Shown here one piece after another: positions 32,820 through 42,716 of a stretch of 64,000 nucleotides of DNA (position 1 is the stretch's first letter; each line of letters starts with the position of its first letter). The notes below the pieces were generated by a model. It saw nothing but the letters and a program-made list of their open reading frames with translations, made no database searches and was not told the origin of the DNA. The position numbers and the translations under genes are program-made. The DNA is taken from contig JAITYX010000022.1 in the NCBI GenBank assembly GCA_021018815.1, forward strand, positions 248,001 to 312,000. Direction: 5' to 3'. The stretch is from Talinum fruticosum (lineage: Eukaryota; Streptophyta; Magnoliopsida; Caryophyllales; Talinaceae).

Positions 32820-33100
32820 TGTAACACCTCGGCCCTTGGATAAGAACGTCATTTAGGACCCTTTTTAAGGATCCTTAAGGCTAAATCAGGGAACAACTTG
32901 GCTAAGTTAATATGCTTTTAAAACTCTTAGAAGCCGAACTAGCAATATTTTTTTGAAAGAGAAGTTATGACGAGTTTTAAGCCTACACAACTTTAAAACT
33001 TAAACATTCGAGTTCATACAACCGTACAACATGAAATATAGTATACTAACAATGGAGTTTTGGTAGGGACCACCGAGGCTAAATTAAAGTGCTTACAAAT
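32820..33100 (+). mobile_element. Truncated LTR-like fragment
   Basis: Starts TGTAACACCTCGGCCCTTGG, the style of plant gypsy LTR starts, and then runs on without a visible 3' end. Low confidence. Confidence 0.35.
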
Positions 33101-33129
33101 GTCAACATACATCTATCTGCAAACATACT

Positions 33130-33361
33130 CAATTCCTTGTAGCACAAAACTCATTGTGAAAAGATAAACAATTATGACGAGTTTAGCACCTCGTTGTAAA
33201 AAGTATTAGTTACGACGAGAGGAAAAAATTGGTCATAATTCATACCCACTCATTCACGATCAGACGCGTTTTTCGCCGTAAAAGCCTTTTGCGACGAGTT
33301 TATCCACCTTTTACGACAAGAAAAATAGTCGTAAATGACTGTTTTTTTTTTTTTGTAGTGC
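33130..33361 (-). mobile_element. CACTA (EnSpm) transposon end
   Basis: The complement starts CACTACAAAAAAAA and carries subterminal repeats built on TTACGAC / GACGAG(T) (at least five between 33175 and 33330), as expected for the TNPA-type binding region of CACTA elements. The opposite end was not found, so it is probably a fragment. Confidence 0.6.
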
Positions 33362-33563
33362 TAAAAAGTATCAAAACAGCTTCAAAAATGATAAAACTTT
33401 ATGAGAATCTTACTCTTACTTTGAATCTGAAAAATCAAAAAGTAAGGGAATGAGCAACCACCGCTCAATGGGAGTCAATCGCCTCCAAAAACCAAAACAA
33501 CTTTGCACAAATATACATATATTATAGCAATCATGATTTAGTTAATAATAATGATAATATTAG

Positions 33564-34944
33564 TGTTCGATCCAAATATTACATCATTTATACCCTTATT
33601 TACTTAGTTTTTAACTTAAAATAATATAATTTTAGAATTTTTCTTGTTTTTCTTACTTTTGTAGGTAATAAATCAAATCGAGACAATACCAAAAAGTTTG
33701 AGCCTAAAAGGAAGCAAACCGAGGAAGATAATGGTGTTCATAGGCAGCAGTGCGACTTCGCACAACTCGTGCACAAGTCGCACGGGTACCAGATGTAGAA
33801 CTTGCACGGTTGTGCGAACCGACCGTGAAACTTGCACGACTCGGGTTTTCCAATTTTGATTTTTCTTGATTTTTACAAATTATAAAAGGATAGTTTTGGC
33901 TCTAATTTAGGAGAGCTCGGGTTTTTAGAGATTTTTGGGGATCTCCTGGGATTCTTATTTAGTCAAAATAAAACCCCATTAGGGGAGATTAGTGTAGAGA
34001 TTTGTATAAGATTTTGGGATTAAAGCCTTCAATTTCAATTCAAGCATAAGTTTTCTCTTTTTCTCTCCTTCTTTACTTCTAATTTAATACTTTGACCGTT
34101 CAATTTAGTTTCAAGATTCAATTTTTATTAATCTAGATGTTAATTATAATTAGATTGCTTGATTACTTGTTTTCATGCTTGAGTTTAATTATCTAGTTTA
34201 TGTTCTTGTTTAAGTCGGTTTGTGTTAGTTTGTTCTTTAGTGTAGTTTTTATATTTGTTTCATGCTTTTATGTCAATTAGTTGTTAAAGTTGACTGCTTT
34301 GATTGTGATTGGCCTTTCTAATGGCTAATTAATCTCGTTTATGCCTTAACCCAACTAGTTTATGCCTGTTATTTGGAATTGTTTCTCATGCCCACCACGT
34401 GCTCGATGAAATGCCTGAAAGGGATTTTCATCTTGATTTTTGGGTGATTGGTCTATCACTGAAAGTTTGAGCCAAATTACTAGCGTAGGTATAGAGGATA
34501 GTCGGGATTTTGGCAGGAAAATAACCCGAATCCTAGCTAGGTCCATAGGTTGCTACTCTTGCAGTCTAATTGGGCTAACCCCAAGAAAGTAGGTGGTTAG
34601 AACAATTAAATTAGCTCATTACCCTCGAAAGTGTGGCGTGAGTGGCCTTTGATGGTGCAATCGACCACTCCTAAATGTTTGCATAAACTTGGTTAGGTTT
34701 AGACTTGTCTTGATTAGTTAGTTTATTTAGTGGTAAAATCACAACCCGAGCATTCTTTTATTGCTTTCTAGGATTATATTAGTCATCAAATCTCTTATCT
34801 CTCATGATTCTCTTTGATAGGAAGTTTAAGGTAACTTCGATATTTAAAACACAACTCTCTGTGGACACGACCCGTGCTTGCCGGCCAGCTACAACTACGC
34901 CGTGCACTTGCGGTTATAATTTTAAGACTTAATTCTTCTTAACA
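33564..34944 (+). mobile_element. Solo LTR of the gypsy TR-GAG family, plus strand
   Basis: 1,381 bp from TGTTCGATCC to TTCTTCTTAACA, flanked by perfect ATTAG duplications (33559-33563, 34945-34949). Same family as 26899-28992 but in the opposite orientation, sharing CAAATATTAC.TCATTTATACCC and the GCCGTGCACTTGCGGTTAT end. Confidence 0.9.
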
Positions 34945-35149
34945 ATTAGCGATTGAGTCGCATAAAAAACGGTAATCTTACCATATTTCACTTTTAATTG
35001 AATGAGGAAACGGTAATGCATTCGAACTCAAGCAATTTATATTTTACTCATCAATATGACCAAAGCACTTCTCAATTTAGAACTTAGCTTAGTTTTATTA
35101 TCTTGAATCTCTTTGGGTAAGAGCTAGTACCCTGGTACTCAGCTGACAC

Positions 35150-35463
35150 TTGGAGCTGACCCAAGCATACCATGATATGAGGATTCGGAACCACTGATGC
35201 GTGTACACAAGTTTCCTATCTGGGAGAACTCATAATCTAGGAGTGAAAGCTGTTACCCTTAGGCCGTAATATAATATCATGTCACCTTCCTAGATTTTGG
35301 ATTTTGATGTTTGTGAGTCGATCACCAACGTACCGCAATACGCAGATTTAGAACCGCTCATGCATATACATAAGTTTACTACCCGGAAGAATTAATGATT
35401 TAGGAGTGAAAGTAGCTGCCCTTTGGCCGGAATATAATCTCATGTCACCTTTCTACATTTTGT
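35150..35463. repeat. Degenerate 167-bp tandem repeat
   Basis: Two units, each with an AGAACC/GGAACC(A/G)CT stretch, an ATA(A)CATAAGTTT-type stretch, TAGGAGTGAAAG, and GGCCG(T/G)AATATAAT(A/C)TCATGTCACCTT. The matching ends are about 167 bp apart. It lies outside the solo LTR and belongs to an unclassified repeat, perhaps retrotransposon UTR. Confidence 0.7.
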
Positions 35464-36645
35464 ACCAATAAAATGCTCAAACACAAGACTTTTCAATTAA
35501 ATTATGATCGTTATCTTTCTCATTTGTTTATATTTATGTTTATTAAATTGATTGGTGACGCCCAACACCATACTTTAAAGTGTTAAATTGCTTCTCGACA
35601 CAAAATACAAGACTCACGAACACCTTGACATAAGTCCCGGGAGTCGAGGGGGTCAAAAGTTTGCTTTGAAGGCCACCACGGACCTTCCCACGGCCAATGA
35701 GGGGTTCTGGCAGCCACCATAGACCTCCCCATGGCCCGTGGGAGCACCCGTGAGGGGTGTTTTGGAATTTCCAGCTATTGTCAACCATCACGGGCTGCCC
35801 CATGGCTGCGGGAGCACCCGTGGTAGATGGCAATAGCTCCAAAAAAATATCAGTTTTTCCTTTTTGCATTTTTTCTACATAGGTTATCTATGGGAAGTTT
35901 GTTTTAGAAAATTTTCAACCTTCTAAATATCATAATAACACATTTTAGATCAAGAGAACCCACTAAAACCTCAAGAAACAATAATTTTCAAATAAGAATT
36001 GGGCAACTTGAGCTAACATTTCCAATCATCCATCACTAAAAACACCACCTTAAGTATATATATCACTAGCATATTTCAAAATCTTAAGAAAATCATGATT
36101 TCACAAAGTTCTAACCATGTTTTTCACTTATGTTCATGCATGAAAATCACAATAATAAAAAGAGAAGCTCAACTAAGTGGATGATAATGTTCATATTTCC
36201 ATTCTTTCTTCCTTTCTAATTTCCTCCTAACATATATATATCAATGAGCCACTCCAAAAATACAAATATGCAATAATTTTATCAAGATTTATGCATTCAA
36301 AGTATGTCTACAAGCACACCTATGAAGTTCGTTTTGATTTAGGGGGTGAGGGGAAGAAACTCATGTTGATGAAGATGATTAGACTCTTTGTTTGTTGTAT
36401 TCTTACACCTTTCTTCTAATTCTCTACCTTTGTTCTTGTTTCTTTTCTTAATGAAGATATTCAACAATGGAGGTTTGAAACTTGAAGTGAAGGAGATTGA
36501 AGAAAATGAAGACTCAATCTTTTCTCTCTCTCCTTTCCTCTCTCTTTCTATTCATTCACTATATTATTGCATGAGAGAAAATGAGTAAGGATTCAATATC
36601 ACATTTGACTTATGTGTTAGATTTAGAGGGGTTGTAATGATTATT
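35464..36645. other. Unclassified repeat-like DNA
   Basis: Starts with a GC-richer tract (35640-35835) holding repeated CCCATGG/CACGG and GGGAGCACCCGTG motifs, resembling part of an LTR. The AT-rich rest ends in a CT-rich tract near 36520-36540. No gene recognised; the ORF on the minus strand at 35543-35869 has no family features. Confidence 0.4.
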
Positions 36646-36649
36646 TCTG

Positions 36650-36879
36650 GTTGTCAATAACTCCAGGAAATGCCAGAGTGGATTGACACCCTCACCTCCC
36701 TCACATTCCTTAGCATTTCTGATTGTCCCAATCTGAGCTCGTTGCCTAAGCAGCTGGCCAACCTTGTCAACTTGAAGATGCTTGAGATTTCAAGAAATTG
36801 TCCCAACCTTAAGGAGAGATGCCAGAAGCCAGCAGGTGAAGATTGGCACCTTATTCAGCACGTCCCTGAAATATGGTAG
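36650..36879 (+). pseudogene. NLR terminal LRR relic
   Basis: An open frame encodes MPEWIDTLTSLTFLSIS, then NLSSLPKQLANLVNLKML, and the family terminus GEDWHLIQHVPEIW-stop. It equals only the last 70 residues of the NLR1/NLR2 tail, with nothing NLR-like upstream. Evidence for a third NLR copy lost from the cluster. Confidence 0.85.
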
Positions 36880-37069
36880 ATAGATAAATAATCACTTTAA
36901 CTGCATTCTGCAATGATCGCCACCAATGTTGATGTTATCTGCAACCCAAAATTGAAGTAGCTAGGCTGAATGGGTGATTACCAATGAGATAGATATATTC
37001 TTTTAGTGGGAAAATCCATCCAAAAAAGTTTGGGTCTTATATGATTTGTTGATAAGCCATAAAAAAATA

Positions 37070-37580
37070 TGTAAGGAAATTAGCCCCACTCTAAACCTCA
37101 CTTGTTAGGTGAAGTTAGAGTAAAGATACAGAAGTGATTTAGGATGACAAAAACAATATCAAAAAGTTAGATGGAAATTGAAAAATAGGAACGAGACAAG
37201 AATTTAACGTGGAAAACCCAAACCGGAAAAACCACGAACGGCACAAGCACAATGATTTCACTATTATGAGAAAGTACAATGCGATATCAAACCCAGAGAT
37301 CTTCCCAAACCCGAGATATCCCAATCTCACAATACTCTCCTCACAAGAACTCCTTTCATGTTTACAATGGAGGCCAACCCTCCTTTAAATAGGAAAGAAA
37401 TCCTAACCCAACAGAATCTCCTAAATCTACCAAAACTCTTACTCCTAATTCTAATAGGTAACAATTACCTAATACAAATAGGAAACAAACTCTTATCTAA
37501 ATATAATTAGGTTTAGGATATCCAATTCTATAAGGAAACAATCTTTCCTAAAATATGAGATTTTGGGACACCACCCAACA
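37070..37580 (-). repeat. 3' LTR of the deleted copia element
   Basis: 511 bp; start mutated to TGTAAGG from TGTTAGG. Contains a duplicated A-rich stretch absent from the other LTR near 37170. Confidence 0.85.
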
Positions 37581-37685
37581 ATCTCCACCTTGGACCAAAA
37601 TCGCGAAATCTCGAAAAACACTACCTTCAACCTAAATCTCCTTTCCGAGAAGTATTACCCCAGAGGGCTCCACCCCGAAGGGCTA

Positions 37686-38150
37686 TCACAGGTTATCACC
37701 ATCCACTAAATCCAAGTTCCCCTTGGACTTAGCTAAAGGAATCATCTCAATCAATCCCTTCTTCTTGACATGATCCAACCACATGTCAAACAAATGAATC
37801 AGCCTATCATATGTAATCGTACCTGAAACTGCTGAACCTGCAGTTGAACCTTGAAGGATGTAGAGACCTCCGCGTCTCGAACCCTTCAACAAAACCTTGG
37901 AACCTTTGGACACTCCACCTTCAGTCGAATACCTTAGCCCTTTAGCTTCAAGAGCACCCAATGAGATCAGATTGCATTTTCTATCAGGAACATCCCGGAC
38001 CTTAGTTAAAGTCTTCACGACACTCGTCATGAGTTTTAATTTGAATTGTACCAATTCCAGCAATTGAGCATTGGGCATTATTGCCCAAGTTAACAATACC
38101 AGAATCAACAGTATCATATGTGGAAAACAAATCTTTGTTAGGACACACAT
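37686..38150 (-). pseudogene. Copia protease/pre-integrase fragment
   Basis: Segments VRDVPDRKCNLISLGALEAKG and GLYILQGSTAGSAV are typical of the stretch between protease and integrase in copia Pol. The protease start (TFHVCP..DLF) lies in another frame just upstream. The element ends shortly after this region because of the internal deletion. Confidence 0.75.
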
Positions 38151-38441
38151 GAAAAGTACATCTAGAATCTAAAACCCATTCAAAATCACTTCCCTTTTAT
38201 GAGAAGCAAGTAAAACATCACCATCTAACTCATCATCAGCAAGAGCAAAACCGGCCTTACCTATATTGTTAGAGTCTTCCTTTTTCTCCTTCGCCTTTAA
38301 AGCCTTAAGTTTTAAACACTAGGATTTCTTATGTCCAGGTTTCTTACAAAAGTAACAATCTCCCTCAAACTTGTACTTAGAACCTTTCTTAGTACTACCC
38401 CTTACCGACAAGCCTTCTGCTCTTTCATCGAACATTCAAAG

Positions 38442-38897
38442 TCAAAATTTTTCTTTGGATAGCAAGTTGCACTTGACATCCTCATAACTCAACACTTCAC
38501 TATTACTGTAAAGCATAATTTCTTTAAAGTGTTTATATGAAAAGGGCAGGGAGACAATAAGGAGAATAACTTTATCCTCATCATCTATATCAACCTCCAA
38601 ATTCTCTAAGTCTAATAGAATAGAATTAAACTCATCAAGATGATTTTGGATAGATGTACCTTCACCCATACGAATCGTGAACAATCACTCCTTGAGCCGA
38701 ATCTTGTTGACAAGATTCTTTGTCATGTAGATTTGCTCCAACTTTGTCCACATATCCACGGTAGTCTTACAGTGAACAACTTCACGAAGTACTTGATTCG
38801 TAATGCACAACTGAATCGCAGTAAGTGCCCTTTCATCCAACTCTTCCCAATCTTCCTGGGACATAGAGTTAAGCTTCTTCCCAAGTGTCTTCTTCAA
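38442..38897 (-). pseudogene. Copia gag fragment
   Basis: Two abutting open stretches in one frame: LGKKLNSMSQEDWEELDERA ... TTVDMWTKLEQIY and MGEGTSIQNHLDEFNSILLDL ... LPFSYKHFKEIML. This is the UBN2-type gag of copia elements. A CCHC knuckle trace lies near 38310-38370. Confidence 0.8.
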
Positions 38898-39025
38898 TTC
38901 GCTCTATGTGAGAACGACCCTCATCTTGACTCTCCATAAACTGAAACTAATTTTTCCATCAAACTTCTCGATATCAAATTTAGTGAATGACGATGCCATC
39001 CTAGAACCCGGGCTCTAATACCACT

Positions 39026-39518
39026 TGTTAGGAAATTAGCCCTACTCTAAACTTCACTTGTTAGGTGAAGTTAGAGTAAAGATGCGGAAGCGATTTAGGA
39101 TGACAAAAATAATATTAAAAAATAGGAATGAGACAAGAATTTAACGTGGAAAACCCAAGTCGGGAAAAGCCACGAGTGGCACAAACACAATGATTTCACT
39201 ATTATGAGAAAGTACAATACAATCTCAAACCAAGAGATCTTCCCAAACCCGAGATATCCCAATCTCACAACACTCTCCTCACAATAACTCCCTTGATGTT
39301 TACAACGGAGGTCAACCCTCCTTTAAATAGGAAAGAAATCCTAACCCAACAGAATCTCCTAAACCTACCAAAACTCTTACTCCTAATTCTAATTGGTAAC
39401 AATTACCTAATACAAACAAGAAACAAACTCTTATCTGAATACAATTAGGTTTAAGATACCCAATTATATAAGGAAACAATTTTTCCTAAAATATGAGATT
39501 TTGGGACACCACCCAACA
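39026..39518 (-). repeat. 5' LTR of the deleted copia element
   Basis: 493 bp, ends TGTTAGG and CCAACA; about 90% similar by eye to the 3' LTR. Confidence 0.85.
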
Positions 39519-39965
39519 AAATCTTTAATTTAAGACGATATATGAAAGCATGAAATCTTCCATATTAATGCAAACCGATGTGGATCAGGAGTGATTAACA
39601 CTACCCACCCCCACCCCCAAAATAAAAACCATCTTGATTATGATATGCATATTGCTTCGTTCAACAATGGAATTCATATACCATGTTGCTCCTCTAAATT
39701 TATCAAAGGATTAGCCTCGACCAAAAATTTGAATTAGCACTTAAAGATTCAGAAATGAATTTGTACATGCTCACAAAATGATTAGCTGTTATAATTATGA
39801 TTCAAATGAACCGAAAATTGTCATAAATACTTGTATAAATGTCATTTCAAACTATATCTTAAAATACTTTTTAATGAAAACAAAAATCCACTTATTTCAT
39901 CTGACTAAAATTAAATGCATGTGACATTATAGGTACGTTTCCGTGCCTCTGTGTCAATAATTCAC

Positions 39966-40315
39966 CTAACAATTATAGTCACATTGACATAACCTTTGAG
40001 CCCCAAGATTGACACAGTAGCCATCACCACCAGGGTGTTGGCCAATGCATCTGGAGTTGCAGCAAGCGTTGTCGCAATATCTTATGCTACAAACTCCAAG
40101 CCCAGCTCTGCACTTCTTCGTCGGGGGCGGAGTCACTGGGGCTGGTCCGCATTCGTAAAGACATGTACATAGTGGGGGCGATATCTGATAGTTGCAATCT
40201 CCCTGACCGTCGGGATGCTTCTTTGCACACCGTGCCTTACAGTCATTCCCGCACACTCCTAGCCCCTCTTGGCATATCCCACCTTCTGCAACATCCATCA
40301 GAAGCGTTCCAACTA
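39966..40315 (-). CDS. Two-domain defensin-like protein (DEFL2)
   Basis: Main exon of a small secreted cysteine-rich peptide. Domain 1: ICQEGLGVCGNDCKARC, then eight Cys in all to CTCLYECG. A Pro/Thr-rich linker (APVTPPPTKK) follows. Domain 2: CRAGLGVCSIRYCDNACC, ten Cys in all, ending QRLCQCDYNC-stop. Each domain shows the GLG.C ... C.C...C spacing of plant DEFL peptides, and two such domains in tandem is a known subgroup. The exon start is set by the acceptor GAATGCAG just upstream; the signal-peptide exon was not found. Only this copy has an open frame and a full Cys set. Antimicrobial, signalling or reproductive roles are all known in the family; none can be assigned here. Confidence 0.75.
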
Positions 40316-42405
40316 CTGCATTCATTTGCATCAACCAAAGAAATTACTTAGCTTTTGTTAGTAACGCTTCAGTAATTTGTAATGTGTAAGTGATGCTTTA
40401 ACTTCTAATTTTTATCATTATGATCTTGTTTTACAATCAGTTGTTATCTTATTAGATTAACCGTTTGTATTGGCTGTTTACATTAATTGTTTCTTGGAAA
40501 AAATATTTGGTAAAATTAGTTGTTTGAAATATATGTGAATCAAAAGGCTATTCTCCAAAAAAAAATTTATTTCTTCTGTGGCCTTTCCATCTAATAACAC
40601 GTGGCCCGGGACCAATTATTTGACTTTGAAGACACGATATAATTTTTTAAAAAAGAAAATAACAAGAGTGAAAAAGTTGGGAAAAGTGAGAAGAAAATGA
40701 AATACTTACTAAAAAGGAGGAGAGCAGAAAAGGCGCAATTAAATTTTACCATTCTCAAAATAAATTCAAAGCTTTTTAATCTGAGAAATGTTAAAAGCTT
40801 CAAGAATAAAATGTGTTTGATGCTGAGATACTTAGCCAGGCTGCAGAATGAGAAACAATATTTATAATAACAAAAAATATATATTGAGTAACTTCAAAAA
40901 TTCCATAATAGGTAAAAATCCTCTAAAAACTTATTGCAGAAATTTAAACAAAAAAGGAATTTACAATTAATGCTGAAAACTTATAGCAGAAATGTAAAGA
41001 AAAAAGACATTTGCAATAAATCCTCTATAAACTTATTGCAGGAATAAAGTGTTTGAGATATTATATATGGCTCGCTAGTGAATAAAGTGTTTATAAATAT
41101 GGAAAAACTTATAACGACTCGTTGTTATACGACAATCATCGTAAATTAAATTAATCTATAGCGACAGTCGTTTTAAGTGCATCCTTATAAATATATATAA
41201 TTAATAATGTTAATTTTCATATTTTCTTTGTAATTTACAGGAAATATGTTGTATAGTGGGATACTAGATTTTCATAATTAGATATTTGAATTAAAGAATA
41301 AAATAATTCTAGCTTACCGAAAATTTTAAAAAAATGGGGATATTTTAGTCTATGGAATAAATATGTAGAAAGTTCCATGAAACGGTGGTAAATTCCATGG
41401 CACATTACAAAAGGGGCTGTGATTGTATGTTGATGATGCAGTAAATTCAACTTAACAACACATACAAATTCCTAGAAAGTTCTCACACTTTCAACTATAC
41501 TTCTTCTGTTTTAGCAATCCTTGTTATTTTTATATTATAAAGAAATATCAGAAAAAGACAAAATTTATAATAAAATTTATCTTAAAAAATCAAGTTGTCC
41601 TAAGATTTCATTGAAAATAAAGAAAATCAATTAAAAAAGAGAGAAAATAAAAAAAATAAATAAGAGCAAAATCAATAAGTTAGTTGTTAATATGTGTGTC
41701 ACTAAGATTATAAAATAATAATTGTGAAATGTAAAAAGTTAGTTAAACCGACATGTATTGTAAAATAGAGGGAGTAGTGATTATATCATCTCGTTTGTTT
41801 ATATTACGTATGTAATTACTGCATAATGCTTCAAATTTGTAGGGCTGAATTCGCATGCAATTATTAAGATAATATGCGTCTTGTATGAATACACTCTTAA
41901 AAATGTCTTGTTTTAACCTATATTAATGTATTTTATGATTTAAAATCATTAATTTTTTAATAATTATGATTAATTATGAACGTAAAGCTTAAATAATGTC
42001 ACCTACATACACATAATTTTATAAATATGAAAAATAATGGATAAAACGACTATTTTACATAATTTATAACTTATAATACAATTATACTATTCAATCATAC
42101 TATTTTTTTCAATTTATTACTTAATATAATAATTTTTAAGTCGAAAAAAACATTTAAAGTATGTTTTACAAGACATGTATCATTTCACATATATCTTTTA
42201 TGAAGCACCACTTTTGCTTTTCCCTCTTAATCATCATTATATAGATAATTCAAAAGTACATGCCAAAATTTCAAAAGAAACGCGTGATGATGGACCTATA
42301 TATATGCAAGATATTATTATTTTTTTCATGAAATGCCAAATTTGCTTTCTGCTAGTTTCTTCAAAGGGGGCCATTGGGAAATTTCGTTTCATGGAAAAAG
42401 AGCTA
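40316..42405. other. Intergenic region before NLR2
   Basis: AT-rich, no gene recognised. 40430-40540 resembles the hAT/MITE-like tract upstream of DEFL1. 41110-41165 holds ACGACTCGTTG and GCGACAGTCG motifs like a CACTA subterminal region. The hydrophobic minus-strand ORF at 40591-40803 has no family support. Confidence 0.5.
40913..41045. repeat. Degenerate ~60-bp tandem repeat
   Basis: Two full units and part of a third, sharing AACTTAT(T/A)GCAG(A/G)AAT and AAA(A/G)AAAAGG/GAC. Confidence 0.6.
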
Positions 42406-42534
42406 AAAACATATCTGTAATGGAATCTCTCTTTGTAAAAGTTATAGTGCAGAGTTAATGTGAAATTTCCCTGTAAATTCTACAAAACATATCTATAATG
42501 GAAGCTCTCTTTGTAAAAGTTATAGTGCAGTGTT
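42406..42534 (+). promoter_or_regulatory. 78-bp direct repeat in the NLR2 promoter
   Basis: Two copies of about 50 bp, AAAACATATCT(G/A)TAATGGA ... CTCTCTTTGTAAAAG-TTATAGTGCAG, starting at 42406 and 42484 and ending just before the TATA box. Function unknown. Confidence 0.75.
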
Positions 42535-42547
42535 GACACATACGTTC

Positions 42548-42559
42548 TATTTATATATA
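42548..42559 (+). promoter_or_regulatory. NLR2 TATA box candidate
   Basis: TATTTATATATA, 158 bp before the NLR2 ATG; a (TC)9 tract at about 42629-42646 would lie in the 5' UTR. Confidence 0.5.
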
Positions 42560-42716
42560 CAACCATGGTTGATCATCATCCTCCCACAACCACAAGTGCA
42601 CCCACTCACTATACTCTCCTCTTCATCCTCTCTCTCTCTCTCTCTGATATACCAAAACGCCGAAATTTACCTTCACGCGTCCAAACAAATCTGCCCAAAA
42701 ACAGAGGAAACACAAA

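Larger units (their letters stand above)
37070..39518 (-). mobile_element. Internally deleted Ty1/copia element
   Basis: LTRs at 37070-37580 and 39026-39518 (TGTTAGGAAATTAG ... CCACCCAACA), flanked by AAATA and AAATC. PBS TGGTATTAGAGCC (minus, 39011-39023) and PPT AAGGTGGAGAT (37581-37592) are present. Internal region is only 1.4 kb: gag plus the start of the protease/pre-integrase region. Integrase, RT and RNase H are missing. Confidence 0.9.

Noticed and set aside
35543..35869. 108-codon minus ORF with Trp/Gly-rich stretch
   Set aside because: Overlaps GC-rich repeated motifs; no recognised family.
40591..40803. Hydrophobic minus ORF upstream of DEFL2 as its missing signal-peptide exon
   Set aside because: No good splice donor in the right phase was seen, and the ORF is poly-A/T driven.
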